Notes: a model not told the origin generated them from the sequence alone. DNA of 46,708 bases from an uncultured Prevotella sp. (GCA_946183415.1 CAMHAM010000019.1:1-46708); one strand, 5' to 3'. Counted from the stretch's first letter, positions 23,469 through 32,572 are shown. Translations and numbers: made by a program.

Positions 23469-24245
23469 CTACTTGCGTTTGGCAGGGCGCTTGCTGACTT
23501 TCTTCGCAGGTGCCTTCTTCACAGGCTTAGGCTGAGGCAGGTCCTTCGTCACAGTAGCCTTCAGGATACGGATATCCTCCAGCGGACGATCGTTTTTGTC
23601 TGTCTTCACACCCTGAATCTGCTCTACGACATCCATTCCCTCTACCACTTCGCCAAACACGGTATATTGTCCGTCGAGATGAGGCGTACCTCCAACGGTC
23701 TTATACACCTCGATCATCTCTGGTGTCAACTTCACCTGTCCTTGCGTGACAGAGTCGAGCTTCTCCTGTACTTTTGCCAGCAGGCGATCATCCTGATACA
23801 CCTTCCCCCACACGATATAGAACTGGCAGGCAGAAGAACGACGTTCAGGGTTCACCTTATCACCCTCGCGAGCCATTGCCACAACACCTCGACGGTGGAA
23901 GATCTGAGGCAGGCGGAACTCTGCTTCTGTCGTATAGTCGAAGTCGCCACTTCCCAGCAGCTGTCCAGGTTTGGCGTGTTTACTGTTCGTATCACCACTC
24001 TGAATCATAAAGTCCTTGATGACACGATGGATAAGCAGCGAGTCGTAGATACCCATCTTCGTGATTTTCAGGAAGTTGTCACGCGTCTGCGGCGTCTCGT
24101 CATAAAGGGCGATACGGATGTTACCAGCAGTTGTCTCGAAGAGCACCTCCGTATTCTTGGTCTGCGCCCAAGATACGAGAAGAGAGAAGTGAAAAGTGAA
24201 AAGTATCACCACTACTCTCAAAGTTTCATAATTCATTCTTTCCAT
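23469..24245 (-). CDS. Cyclophilin-type peptidyl-prolyl isomerase, exported
   Basis: 258 residues. A signal peptide (LRVVVILFTFHFSLLVSWAQ) precedes a cyclophilin domain: VLFETTAGNIRIALYDETPQTRDNF, LIHRVIKDFMIQSGD (catalytic Arg), ACQFYIVWG and LDGQYTVFGEVVEGMDVV. The domain carries a long insertion around DRLLAKVQEKLDSVTQGQVKLTPEM, as in other Bacteroidetes members. The C-terminal PKPVKKAPAKKVSKRPAKRK is strongly basic. It should catalyse proline isomerisation in the periplasm. The hydrophobic core of the signal peptide is encoded by the TTTTCACTTTTCACT simple repeat. Start may be M1 or M4. Confidence 0.88.
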   Translation of the reverse strand: MERMNYETLRVVVILFTFHFSLLVSWAQTKNTEVLFETTAGNIRIALYDETPQTRDNFLKITKMGIYDSLLIHRVIKDFMIQSGDTNSKHAKPGQLLGSGDFDYTTEAEFRLPQIFHRRGVVAMAREGDKVNPERRSSACQFYIVWGKVYQDDRLLAKVQEKLDSVTQGQVKLTPEMIEVYKTVGGTPHLDGQYTVFGEVVEGMDVVEQIQGVKTDKNDRPLEDIRILKATVTKDLPQPKPVKKAPAKKVSKRPAKRK

Positions 24246-24284
24246 ATATTTCTATTTTTTAATCTTTCCTTCACTCCACACTCC

Positions 24285-25676
24285 TCACTCCACACTCCTC
24301 ACTTTCAACTTCTCCGCCCAGCCACCTTTGAACAGACGAGCCAGGAAAATCGTGCCTCTGAAGAACAGTTCGACAGCCATCGCAGTCCACACACCCTTCA
24401 GGCCAAACTTCGGAGCGAGCGAGGCTGCCAATGTCAGACGCACAGCCCACATCGAGGCAAGACTCATGATGGCAGGAATCATCGTGTCGCCAGCTCCGAT
24501 GAAGACACCGTTGGCCACGATAGACGCTGCAAACATCGGCTCTGCCCAAGCCTCGATACGAAGCACCTCCGTACCTTGCGCAATCACCTCCTCTACAGGC
24601 GACATGATAGCCATCAGCTCTGGAGCGAAGATCCACATCAGCACGCCCATCAGCGTCATCACCGTAATACCCAGACCTACAGACATATAGGCAAACGAAC
24701 GGGTGAGCAGTTTCTGTCCTGCACCAATCCCCTGCCCTACAAGCGTGGTGGCAGCTTCGGCAATGCCATAGCCAGGCATGTAGCAGAGACTCTCCACCGT
24801 GATAGCCAGCGAGTGGGCAGCGATGGCGACAGTACCAATAGGCGCCACGATCAGCGTGCTCACCACCTGGGCACTACCCATCAGCAGATGCTGCAGTCCC
24901 ATGGGCGCTCCAATCTTAAAGGCTCTGCTGACAGTATCAGACTGAGGCTTGAACGAGCCTGGGCGCCCTACCAGCGAGAGCATTTTCGATCGGTAGATTA
25001 GGAAGTAGAGCATCAGACAAGCCGTTATCAGGATGGCGACACCCGTTCCGATGGCTGCTCCAACGACTTTCAAGTCGAGCACATATATAAATAGGTAATT
25101 GAACACGACGTCCATCACGCACATGCCGATATTCAGGACAGAGGGGATCTTCATGTTACCAGAACATTTCAGCATCGAGCCAGCCAGCCCCTCCATCTGG
25201 AAGAAGATGCCGCAAATGCCAAAGATGCCGAAATAGAGCGAGGCATCACGAGCAATCTCAGCAGACCCACCCAGCCAATACGGCAGGAATGGCGCAATGC
25301 CGAGGGCTATCACCGAGGTCATCAGACTCCAGATGAGGCAACAGACGATCGACTGGCGCAACACCCCGCGCGCAGCCTCGAAGTCGTTGGCTCCGATACA
25401 ATGAGCCACCTGCACAGAGAATCCCATGTTCGCTGCAGAGGCCAATCCTCCCATCAGCCACCCAGTAGTCTCCACCAGTCCGATAGCCGCAGAAGCCTTT
25501 GCCCCCAAATGTCCCACCATCGAGGCATCGATGAAGAACATCACGGTAGCAGAAATCTGCGCCAGAATGCTGGGTATACTCAACTGTGTGATGAGTGCCA
25601 ACTTCTCGCGAGAGGTCATCGTGCGCCCTTCCCTGATATAGGAGAGCAGCAGTTCGCTGTTCTTCACCTTTTTCAT
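24285..25676 (-). CDS. MATE-family efflux transporter
   Basis: 463 residues with about twelve membrane segments. ALITQLSIPSILAQISATVMFFIDASMVGHLGAKASAAIGL is the N-terminal MATE signature, and the second half repeats it (IGAPMGLQHLLMGSAQVVSTLIVAPIG). MATE proteins exchange Na+ or H+ for cationic drugs. The C-terminus KLKVRSVE is encoded by the GAGTGTGGAGTGAGG simple repeat, so the last residues are repeat-derived. The promoter probably lies in the 25712-25890 repeat block. Confidence 0.9.
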   Translation of the reverse strand: MKKVKNSELLLSYIREGRTMTSREKLALITQLSIPSILAQISATVMFFIDASMVGHLGAKASAAIGLVETTGWLMGGLASAANMGFSVQVAHCIGANDFEAARGVLRQSIVCCLIWSLMTSVIALGIAPFLPYWLGGSAEIARDASLYFGIFGICGIFFQMEGLAGSMLKCSGNMKIPSVLNIGMCVMDVVFNYLFIYVLDLKVVGAAIGTGVAILITACLMLYFLIYRSKMLSLVGRPGSFKPQSDTVSRAFKIGAPMGLQHLLMGSAQVVSTLIVAPIGTVAIAAHSLAITVESLCYMPGYGIAEAATTLVGQGIGAGQKLLTRSFAYMSVGLGITVMTLMGVLMWIFAPELMAIMSPVEEVIAQGTEVLRIEAWAEPMFAASIVANGVFIGAGDTMIPAIMSLASMWAVRLTLAASLAPKFGLKGVWTAMAVELFFRGTIFLARLFKGGWAEKLKVRSVE

Positions 25677-25711
25677 CTTCTATGTCAGTTTTTGCCGGAC
25701 ATCCGCCTGCA

Positions 25712-25890
25712 AAGGTACGAATAAGTGAGGGAAATTCCAAATTTATTTGAGAATTTCCGAACGAGAGTACCTTCGAGCGAAGCTCAATGATAGTGCAAAT
25801 CGAGCGAAATGCAAAATAAATCCCGATTTATTTTCATTTCCGAGATGCAGCCTATCTTCGAGCGAAGCTCAAAGGTACGAATAAGTGAGA
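25712..25890 (-). repeat. Second copy of the promoter-bearing repeat, upstream of the MATE gene
   Basis: Shares CAAAGGTACGAATAAGTGAG, GATAGTGCAAATCGAGCG and CCGAGATGCAGCCTAT with the 21551-21895 array. On the minus strand it holds TACCTTTG boxes just upstream of the MATE start. Confidence 0.8.
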
Positions 25891-26002
25891 AGCCCCAATA
25901 CACATGCGAGGCCATCGCCTTATCTCCACTTGTACTTTTTTGCCCTGAAAACAAGTATTTGCTTGGCATGAGAAATAGCCCCTTTAGCCTTTTATATAGA
26001 TC

Positions 26003-26040
26003 ATTGCGCTCCTGATTTATTTCAGGGGCGCAATCTTTTT
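26003..26040 (+). terminator. Intrinsic terminator
   Basis: ATTGCGCTCCTGA pairs with TCAGGGGCGCAAT with one G-T, followed by CTTTTT on the + strand. Confidence 0.6.
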
Positions 26041-26575
26041 AAGTAGCTTTACAACAGAGGTGTAGTAGACACGTGATTTTTAAGCGTTTGAAATAGGGTA
26101 TAGGCGCACGGTCGTTTGCGTATAGGCAAGCAATTGTTTGGGTACAGGAAAACGATGGATAGATACGGTCTTTCTCCCTGTTTCATTGTAACCACTTCCC
26201 TGCGTGCCTTAATCCCCTCCCAGCCTTAATACATAAATGGTTACGGTTACAGCTGTAACCATGTAACTGTCTTTAATAGATTATGCTGTACCCGACAAAG
26301 CGAGCAGTCATTGGAAAACTGGTGTCGATCGTGGCCGACTTTTATGATTCCCAGCAAGCGTCTTTTGTTATCTGATAAGAGCCACATAGTAAGAAATAAG
26401 TGCACTAAAGTTTTCTGAAAGATTGACCATTCATAAAATTACTATTTTTAATACAAAATGGATAAAAAATGACTATATATATGACACAAGAATTGTCGGT
26501 TGTTTTGATTGAAAGTTTTCTATTATCTGGTATCATTATTCCCATTTTATATTTCCTCACTTTCTGCGCAATGCA

Positions 26576-26612
26576 TAAAAATTGCGCCCCTGGTATGAAC
26601 CAGAGGCGCAAT
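26576..26612 (-). terminator. Terminator of the large lipoprotein gene
   Basis: A 14-bp stem (ATTGCGCCCCTGGT, one mismatch) around ATGA, with a T-run on the minus strand 28 nt after the stop codon. Confidence 0.75.
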
Positions 26613-26639
26613 GATTATTATACTTTGGAATTATTCTGC

Positions 26640-28241
26640 TTATTTGCGGAGCTCATATGCTAAAGCAACCTTAGGATCATCAGTGGTCTTCTTCCAAGTA
26701 TACTTAACATCATTCAGAATTACTGCGTAACCAGGATCAATACTCTTTGCACCACCAAACAGAGTTGTGACGTTTGCACCTGTAATCTTGTTAGTATCAA
26801 CTGTTGCCTTGTCAAGAGTAATTGATGTATTCTCAGGAACAGTAGTCAATGTAGAAGAACCTGTCTTAAAGCGAACTATATCTTCAGCAGGAACTACCTC
26901 TGTTTTACCATCTGCCTTGTAGAACTTACCACCAGAGAAAGAAGCAATGTCAGAGTTAACTGCTACACTAGGATCATCAGCTACTGGAGCCCAGCCTGTA
27001 GCAACGCTATACTTATATGTTGCATAAGTATTAACAGTCTCACTTTCAACCTTTCCTTCAACATTGATCGTGCTATTGAACTTCACACCTTTGAATGCAA
27101 AATTAACATTGCTCTTATCGAAATTGATAGTAACCAGGTCGTCGAAAATTACATTAGAAATAGATCCAATGTTTGCAGAGGCCTTTACAGGTTTCATAGC
27201 CATAACATTATCCAATGCGCTTCCATCCTTGATCTCAGTAGTCTTTGCTGTTAAAGGATAGAGTTTAACCTTAGACAACTTACCAACGATAGCATCTGCA
27301 TACACACGAGCCTGAAGAGCCTTGCTGTCATCAAGATCACCACTGATATTGGCAATACTCTCTACATTTACGTCTAACCACTTTGAGTTTGTAGCATCCC
27401 AAGTACCAAGACGCAGCCATCCTGCTCCATTAACATGAACGTTATCTAATTTTAACTTCTTGTCACCAGCTTTACCATTAACATCAACAGTGCCAACAAT
27501 TTCAAGGTTCTTAAAGTTCAGACCGTTCTTTTTAATAGTGCCATCATCCTCGCCTGTGTATGTACCACCAACCAACTTAGCAGCTACTACATCACCTGTA
27601 CCTGACTTCTTAACATCAGAAGTAACATCGAGAATCTTAACAGTTACGCCATCTGCAACGGTAAGGAGGTTCTTAGCAGCAGTAGGAAGGGTACCTGTAA
27701 GGGTCTTAACAGTAGCACCGCTCTCCGACTTGATAGTAGGACGACCACCAGCTGCGGTCAGATCCATGTCAAACTCACCAGCAGGCAGAGTGATATTTAC
27801 ATTTGCTCCAGTGTTGTAAGTATCAGCATCAATCTTCAAAGGATTCTTTGCCTCAGCAAATCCACTTGTAAATACAACATTCAGAGTCTTGTCTGCAGGA
27901 GCGGCCCAAACGGCGGGAAGAGTAAGAACTCCATTATCCAGCTTGTAACCCTTTGCGTTAATAGCAATGGTAAACTCCTTGGCATCAGCGATAGCCTTCT
28001 TCTGATCAGCGTTCAGTGAAGCAGCCCATTTGTCATACTGAGTTTTGAGGTCAGTACTTGCAACGACAGTAATGGTAACATTAGCCGAACCCTTAGAGAT
28101 AGCACTCGGCTGAGTCGGAGTCTTAGTGTTGTACGGATCATTAGGATCGACCACAGTGTTGTTATTACATGAAGTCAAACCCATGGCTACGAGCAGAGCT
28201 AAGCCTGCAAGAGCTTTCCATGAAAATAGCTTTTTGTTCAT
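26640..28241 (-). CDS. Large surface lipoprotein of unknown function
   Basis: 533 residues. The N-terminus MNKKLFSWKALAGLALLVAMG is followed by the lipobox LTSC, so it is a lipoprotein. A flexible Pro/Thr-rich linker (DPNDPYNTKTPTQPSA) leads to a region rich in Val/Thr/Asn/Asp with recurring short beta-type stretches (KNLEIVGTVDVNGKAGDKKLKLDNVHVNG), suggesting a beta-helix or repeated beta-domains. No known family was recognised. It has two well-formed promoters in its long leader and its own terminator, a well-expressed single-gene unit; probably outer-membrane anchored and surface exposed (inference). Confidence 0.75.
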   Translation of the reverse strand: MNKKLFSWKALAGLALLVAMGLTSCNNNTVVDPNDPYNTKTPTQPSAISKGSANVTITVVASTDLKTQYDKWAASLNADQKKAIADAKEFTIAINAKGYKLDNGVLTLPAVWAAPADKTLNVVFTSGFAEAKNPLKIDADTYNTGANVNITLPAGEFDMDLTAAGGRPTIKSESGATVKTLTGTLPTAAKNLLTVADGVTVKILDVTSDVKKSGTGDVVAAKLVGGTYTGEDDGTIKKNGLNFKNLEIVGTVDVNGKAGDKKLKLDNVHVNGAGWLRLGTWDATNSKWLDVNVESIANISGDLDDSKALQARVYADAIVGKLSKVKLYPLTAKTTEIKDGSALDNVMAMKPVKASANIGSISNVIFDDLVTINFDKSNVNFAFKGVKFNSTINVEGKVESETVNTYATYKYSVATGWAPVADDPSVAVNSDIASFSGGKFYKADGKTEVVPAEDIVRFKTGSSTLTTVPENTSITLDKATVDTNKITGANVTTLFGGAKSIDPGYAVILNDVKYTWKKTTDDPKVALAYELRK

Positions 28242-28328
28242 AATGCTTTTAATTAAAATGATTAAATTACTTATACTTTAAATGTTTATTTTATACTTTC
28301 TTTACGCATTTTCGGTCTAAAAACCGCT

Positions 28329-28361
28329 GCAAAGATAGGTATTATTCATGTAACCTCCAAA
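28329..28361 (-). promoter_or_regulatory. Proximal promoter of the lipoprotein gene
   Basis: Minus strand: TTTG (28358-28361), 20 nt, TATCTTTGC (28329-28337). The -33 element sits in TTTGGAGGTT, a word also found at the distal promoter. Confidence 0.7.
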
Positions 28362-28486
28362 CTTTTAAGCATTTTTTTTTCATTTTAGTTGAAATTTTTG
28401 CCTTTTTATGGGCAATCATGCTGTTTTTTCGAAGAATTCCACTCAAATTCACCATTCTCGCAGTTCGTTACGTTTGTAAAATCAGT

Positions 28487-28519
28487 GCAAAATTAGATAA
28501 AAAATCTAAAACCTCCAAA
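28487..28519 (-). promoter_or_regulatory. Distal promoter of the lipoprotein gene
   Basis: Minus strand: TTTG (28516-28519), 20 nt, TAATTTTGC (28487-28495), again within TTTGGAGGTTTTAG. Same spacing as the proximal promoter. Confidence 0.65.
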
Positions 28520-28570
28520 TTTTTTCCTAATTTTTTTAAGATTTACCCTCATTTTTAAGATTTTCAGCCC

Positions 28571-29443
28571 CTATATATATAATAAGGTGTAGATATAAAC
28601 CGCAGCTGCCGGTATGGCCAAGAGAGAAGAGTCGAAACGATCGAGCATGCCTCCATGGCCTGGCAGGACGTTTCCGCTGTCTTTAATACCCAGGGTGCGC
28701 TTGAAGAGCGACTCTATCAGATCACCCCAGGTTCCAAACATTACGATCACCAGTCCGAGACCTGCCCACTGGAGAGATGAGAGTTGTGGAGCGAGGAGTG
28801 AGGAGTGAGGAGTGAGGAGTGAGATTTGTTCTAACAGGTAGGGGATTGAAGCTGCGACGAGCATCACGAGGATGCCTCCGCCAATGCTGCCCTCCCAGCT
28901 CTTGCCTGGGGAGATACGGGGGAAGAGTTTGTGCTTGCCCAGCAGCGAGCCGCAGATGTAGGCGCCTGCATCGTTGATCCAGAGGAAGACGAACATGCAG
29001 AGTGGCAGCACGAGGTCGTAGACCACATCGTTCTCAGGTGTCAGATGGAAGGCGAGGGCGTTGAGTAGCGAGAAGGGCAGGGCGATGTAGAGCTGCGCCA
29101 GCATCGTATAGGCCCAGTCGTGGATGGGATCCTCGTGCTTCAGGTAGAGTTCGGCCACCATCAGGTAGATGAGGGAGATGAGATAAGGGATGAAAACAGC
29201 CGAGGGCGTCAGTTCGCTGCAAAACCCAGCCATTGCAAAGAACAGGTAGACACTTGCAACAGTGGTGATCATGCGATTGACAGTGACCTGAGGCCTGTCG
29301 TTGACGAGCCCAGTAAACTCCCAGACGGTCATTCCTGTGACGAGGGCGAAGAGCAGGATCATCGTCTCTGCCCTCAGGAAACTGGCCACGATAACAGCCA
29401 CGAAAATAACAGACGTGATAGTCCTCACTATGAAATTATTCAT
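28571..29443 (-). CDS. cdsA: Phosphatidate cytidylyltransferase
   Basis: 290 residues with about eight membrane segments. The C-terminal signature SLFKRTLGIKDSGNVLPGHGGMLDRFDS is the CdsA motif with its Asp metal ligands; FPRISPGKSWEGSIGG is the second conserved block. CdsA makes CDP-diacylglycerol from phosphatidate and CTP for all membrane phospholipids. It overlaps ftsH by 8 bp. A loop carries the insert LLTPHSSLLAPQLSS, encoded by a GAGTGAGGAGTGAGG simple repeat (28790-28823). Confidence 0.93.
   Translation of the reverse strand: MNNFIVRTITSVIFVAVIVASFLRAETMILLFALVTGMTVWEFTGLVNDRPQVTVNRMITTVASVYLFFAMAGFCSELTPSAVFIPYLISLIYLMVAELYLKHEDPIHDWAYTMLAQLYIALPFSLLNALAFHLTPENDVVYDLVLPLCMFVFLWINDAGAYICGSLLGKHKLFPRISPGKSWEGSIGGGILVMLVAASIPYLLEQISLLTPHSSLLAPQLSSLQWAGLGLVIVMFGTWGDLIESLFKRTLGIKDSGNVLPGHGGMLDRFDSSLLAIPAAAVYIYTLLYI
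28790..28823. repeat. GAGGAGTGAGGAGTGAG repeat inside cdsA
   Basis: Four 7-bp GAGTGAG-type units, in frame with cdsA. The same simple repeat fills intergenic gaps elsewhere in the window. Confidence 0.8.
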
Positions 29444-31487
29444 CTTTTGCCTCCTTTTCTTCCTTACTTCTCACTTCTCCGTTTTTCTGCGCTTCCAGTT
29501 CCTTGGCGCGCTCTTCAGCCATGCGCTCTGCATCGGCTCTCATCTGGGCCTCAAGCAGCTCCTCGGCGCGAGAGGTCCAAGGACGCTTGCCAAAAATCTT
29601 CTCGACATCCTCTGCAAAGATGACCTCGCGGTCTACGAGCAGCTGCGCCAGCTGTGCGTGGCCCTCTTTGTGCTCCGTCAGAATCCGCTTGGCGCGCTCA
29701 TACTGCTCGTTGATCATGCGCAGCACCTCGTCGTCCATCACCTTAGCCGTAGTCTCTGAGTAAGGCTTCTGGAACTGATACTCCGCATTGTTATAGTAGC
29801 ACACATTGGGCAGCTTATCGCTCATGCCGGCAAAGGCAATCATGCCGTATGCCTGCTTGGTGACACGCTCCAAGTCGTTCATCGCGCCCGTAGAGATATG
29901 ACCGACGAAGAGTTCCTCAGCAGCGCGACCTCCCAGGAGCGAGCACATCTCGTCGAGCATTGCCTCCTTCGTCTGGAGCACACGCTCCTCAGGCAGATAC
30001 CAGGCTGCACCAAGAGCCTGACCACGAGGCACGATGCTTACCTTCACCAGCGGATTGGCAAACTCCGTGAACCACGAGATCGTGGCGTGACCAGCCTCAT
30101 GGATAGCGATGGAGCGTTTCTCTGCCTGTGTCATCACCTTGGTCTTCTTCTCCAGACCACCGATGATGCGGTCTACGGCGTCGAGGAAATCCTGCTTCTT
30201 CACAGTCTGAGAGTTATGGCGCGCAGCAATCAGGGCTGCTTCATTACATACATTGGCGATATCGGCACCAGAGAATCCTGGTGTCTGACGGGCGAGGAAG
30301 TCGATATCCACGCTGTCGTCTGTCTTCACGGGCTTCAGATGCACCTTGAACACTTCCTTGCGCTCATTAAGGTCGGGCAGATCCACATGAATCTGGCGAT
30401 CGAAACGTCCTGCACGCAACAGGGCTGAGTCGAGCATATCTGCACGGTTCGTGGCTGCAAGGATAATCACACCCGAGTTCGTGCCAAAGCCGTCCATCTC
30501 TGTCAGCAGGGCATTCAGTGTGTTCTCGCGCTCGTCATTGCCTCCCATCGCAGGATTCTTCGAACGAGCACGGCCCACAGCATCGATCTCGTCGATGAAG
30601 ATGATACAAGGACTCTTGGTCTTCGCCTGCTGGAACAGGTCGCGAACACGAGAGGCACCCACGCCCACGAACATCTCGACGAAATCAGAACCTGACATCG
30701 AGAAGAAGGGTACGCCAGCCTCACCAGCCACAGCCTTAGCCAACAGCGTCTTTCCTGTTCCTGGAGGGCCAACGAGCAGAGCGCCCTTGGGAATCTTACC
30801 TCCCAGCTCTGTGTACTTCTGAGGATTCTTCAGGAAGTCGACAATCTCCTGAATCTCCTGCTTGGCACCAGCCTGGCCTGCCACATCCTTGAACGTGATA
30901 CCCAGGTCGCCACCCTTCTCATACATCTTCGCCTTCGACTTGCCTACGCTGAAGACGCCACCTCCGGCTCCCATGCCGCCACCACCCATGCGACGCATGA
31001 AGAACATCCACAGCAGCACGATGATGAAGATGGGGAAGAGGTTATATAAGATCATGTTGAAGAAGTCGTTGTCCTTGTGGTTCTCGTACACGAAGTCGCC
31101 AGTGAAGATCTTCTCCTCCTTGGCCTTATTGACAAACTCCTCGAGCTGATCAACAGAACCGAACTCCACCTCGACGTATGGATCCTTGCCCGTCTGCTGC
31201 GCGCTCTGATGGAACACGTCGCGGATGTGCTCAGGCTTCACATACATCCTGATGTTGCTCTGATTCTTGTTGACGACGATTCTCTGGGCATAGCCGTTAT
31301 TCACCATTTCCTTGAAGTCGGAGTAGGATGCTGTCTTGGCGATGCTGCTGTTCGAAGGACCTCCGCTCGAGAAGTAGAGCAGTCCCAATGCGAGGATGGA
31401 GAGGATGTAGATCCAGTTCATGTTGAACTTGGGCATATTCATCTTTGGCCCATTGCCACCTTTGTTGCTTATCTGATTATTATCCAT
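29436..31487 (-). CDS. ftsH: ATP-dependent zinc metalloprotease FtsH
   Basis: 683 residues. Membrane segments at about 24-40 and 145-163 flank a periplasmic domain. AAA+ module: Walker A GPPGTGKT (240-247), Walker [11 protein letters not shown] (near 294-303), and [21 protein letters not shown] (second region of homology). Protease site HEAGH at 463-467. FtsH degrades damaged or regulatory membrane and cytosolic proteins. The C-terminus is a charged coiled tail. It follows rsfS by 37 nt and overlaps cdsA, so rsfS-ftsH-cdsA is one operon, a conserved Bacteroidetes arrangement. Confidence 0.96.
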   Translation of the reverse strand: MDNNQISNKGGNGPKMNMPKFNMNWIYILSILALGLLYFSSGGPSNSSIAKTASYSDFKEMVNNGYAQRIVVNKNQSNIRMYVKPEHIRDVFHQSAQQTGKDPYVEVEFGSVDQLEEFVNKAKEEKIFTGDFVYENHKDNDFFNMILYNLFPIFIIVLLWMFFMRRMGGGGMGAGGGVFSVGKSKAKMYEKGGDLGITFKDVAGQAGAKQEIQEIVDFLKNPQKYTELGGKIPKGALLVGPPGTGKTLLAKAVAGEAGVPFFSMSGSDFVEMFVGVGASRVRDLFQQAKTKSPCIIFIDEIDAVGRARSKNPAMGGNDERENTLNALLTEMDGFGTNSGVIILAATNRADMLDSALLRAGRFDRQIHVDLPDLNERKEVFKVHLKPVKTDDSVDIDFLARQTPGFSGADIANVCNEAALIAARHNSQTVKKQDFLDAVDRIIGGLEKKTKVMTQAEKRSIAIHEAGHATISWFTEFANPLVKVSIVPRGQALGAAWYLPEERVLQTKEAMLDEMCSLLGGRAAEELFVGHISTGAMNDLERVTKQAYGMIAFAGMSDKLPNVCYYNNAEYQFQKPYSETTAKVMDDEVLRMINEQYERAKRILTEHKEGHAQLAQLLVDREVIFAEDVEKIFGKRPWTSRAEELLEAQMRADAERMAEERAKELEAQKNGEVRSKEEKEAKDE

Positions 31488-31524
31488 TTATTACTTTTTT
31501 ACTTTTTTACCTTTTTACTTTTTT

Positions 31525-31884
31525 TTAGTCCAGATCGGGTATCCTCGTCAGTTTGGCATCATCCCAGAGGTGCTCCAGGTCATAATACTCTCTGACGTCA
31601 GGCAGGAAGATGTGCACCAGCACATCGCTATAGTCCATCGCTACCCACTGCGCATTCTCGAGACCCACCACGTGGGCAGGCTTCTCGTGCAGCTTCTCAC
31701 GGGCGAAGTCGCCCACAGACTCGGCGATGGCCCCAACCTGCGAAGGCGAGTTGCCCTCACAGATGATGAAGTATTGGCAGATGGTGCCGTCTATCTGTGT
31801 GAGGTCGGCAACCACGATGTTGCGCCCCTTCTTCTCCTGGATTCCCTCCGTAATGATCTTGACTAATGTCTTGTTTTGTTCCAT
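31525..31884 (-). CDS. rsfS: Ribosomal silencing factor RsfS
   Basis: 119 residues from MEQNKTLVKIITEGIQEKKGRNIVVADLTQI (ATG 31882-31884); the longer frame to 31926 starts in promoter sequence. IDGTICQYFIICEGNSPSQVGAIAESV and WVAMDYSDVLVHIFLPDVREYYDLEHLWDDAK are the RsfS/DUF143 signatures. RsfS binds L14 on the 50S subunit and blocks subunit joining when nutrients are low. First gene of the rsfS-ftsH-cdsA operon. A minus-strand TACCTTTGC box at about 31912-31920 is probably its promoter. Confidence 0.93.
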   Translation of the reverse strand: MEQNKTLVKIITEGIQEKKGRNIVVADLTQIDGTICQYFIICEGNSPSQVGAIAESVGDFAREKLHEKPAHVVGLENAQWVAMDYSDVLVHIFLPDVREYYDLEHLWDDAKLTRIPDLD

Positions 31885-31990
31885 TATAAATATAATAAGG
31901 TGTATTGGTCTGCAAAGGTACTGCAAATCGAGTGAAATGCCAAATAAAAAGGGAAAAATTGCGTTTTTTTATAAATTTTCGCCTAAAAGT

Positions 31991-32021
31991 TTTGGAGATT
32001 CGAGAAAAAGTAGTACCTTTG
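31991..32021 (+). promoter_or_regulatory. Promoter of tRNA-Gln
   Basis: TTTG (31991-31994), 19 nt, TACCTTTG (32014-32021), 34 nt upstream of the tRNA. Confidence 0.75.
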
Positions 32022-32054
32022 CACCCGCAATTCAAAAATAATCACCTGCGTAAT

Positions 32055-32125
32055 TGGGGTATGGTGTAATGGTAACACTACAGATTCTGGTCCTGTCATT
32101 CTTGGTTCGAGTCCGAGTACCCCAA
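32055..32125 (+). tRNA. tRNA-Gln (CTG)
   Basis: 71 nt. Acceptor TGGGGTA/TACCCCA, D-arm GGTGTAATGGTAACAC, T-loop TTCGAGT, discriminator A; CCA not encoded. The anticodon loop TTCTGGT gives CTG (codon CAG). The last pair of the anticodon stem is A-C (ACAGA/CCTGT), as if it derived from a TTG-type tRNA. A mobilisable element begins shortly after its 3' end. Confidence 0.92.
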
Positions 32126-32131
32126 CCCATT

Positions 32132-32177
32132 AGACCGCTAAGTCGTTGAAAATCAACAACTTAGCGGTCTTGCTTTT
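32132..32177 (+). terminator. Terminator after tRNA-Gln
   Basis: AGACCGCTAAGT (32132-32143) pairs perfectly with ACTTAGCGGTCT (32159-32170), and GTTGA/TCAAC extends it inward. CTTTTT follows. It may also mark the edge of the integrated element. Confidence 0.85.
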
Positions 32178-32317
32178 TCAAAATTCCCGTGATTTTCCCG
32201 TGATATTGTAGCGATTACCATCTTACAGGATATCTGCGCCTGTTCTAAATTATAAGGATAACGGTCATTTTGAGGGTCTTCTACCATCCAAATCCGACCT
32301 TTTTTTGTAATTTTGCC

Positions 32318-32325
32318 ACCAAATA
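32318..32325 (+). promoter_or_regulatory. -7 box before the 65-residue ORF
   Basis: TAATTTTG, 15 nt before the ATG; no clear -33 element. Confidence 0.4.
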
Positions 32326-32339
32326 TCAAAAAGTAACAT

Positions 32340-32537
32340 ATGAAAAAGATAAAATCACTATTCTGGAGGCTGTGGTACCGTCTGTACCCTACTCCGTCCA
32401 GATATACCAGGCCAGAGGCCCTGGCTATCGCAAAGAAATACAATCTGGAGTACGAAATCATCAAGGCGATGGATCACAGATGCACGCCTGACGAAGCCTT
32501 ACAGGAATGGGATATTTTTCCAAATAGTTCTGAATAG
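32340..32537 (+). CDS. Small hypothetical protein (65 residues)
   Basis: Encodes MKKIKSLFWRLWYRLYPTPS, a basic and aromatic N-terminus, followed by RPEALAIAKKYNLEYEIIKAMDHRCTPDEALQEWDIF. The second half resembles short helical proteins found on Bacteroidetes mobile elements, but I do not recognise a named family. It has a -7 box just upstream and a nearly leaderless layout. Its last codons overlap the first 25-bp palindrome, suggesting autoregulation (inference). Confidence 0.55.
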   Translation: MKKIKSLFWRLWYRLYPTPSRYTRPEALAIAKKYNLEYEIIKAMDHRCTPDEALQEWDIFPNSSE

Positions 32538-32551
32538 CCGCTATACAGAAC
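32527..32551. repeat. 25-bp interrupted palindrome, left of 9-mer array
   Basis: GTTC, then ATAGCCGCTAT, then AGAAC. Repeated at 32700-32724 with four differences. A dimeric protein (Rep or repressor) could bind it. Confidence 0.75.
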
Positions 32552-32572
32552 CCAACTATATATAGAGGATAT

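Larger units (their letters stand above)
25895..26639. other. Gene-poor stretch with two matching hairpins and a palindrome
   Basis: No credible gene. It contains a terminator hairpin at 26003-26034 (ATTGCGCTCCTGA stem, then CTTTTT) and a near-identical hairpin at 26581-26612. A perfect palindrome GGTTACAGCTGTAACC lies at about 26242-26257 within repeated GGTTAC words. The short open frames here are not supported. Confidence 0.5.

Noticed and set aside
23415..25001. 528-residue + strand ORF
   Set aside because: Antisense to the PPIase and MATE genes and composed of low-complexity His/Arg-rich sequence.
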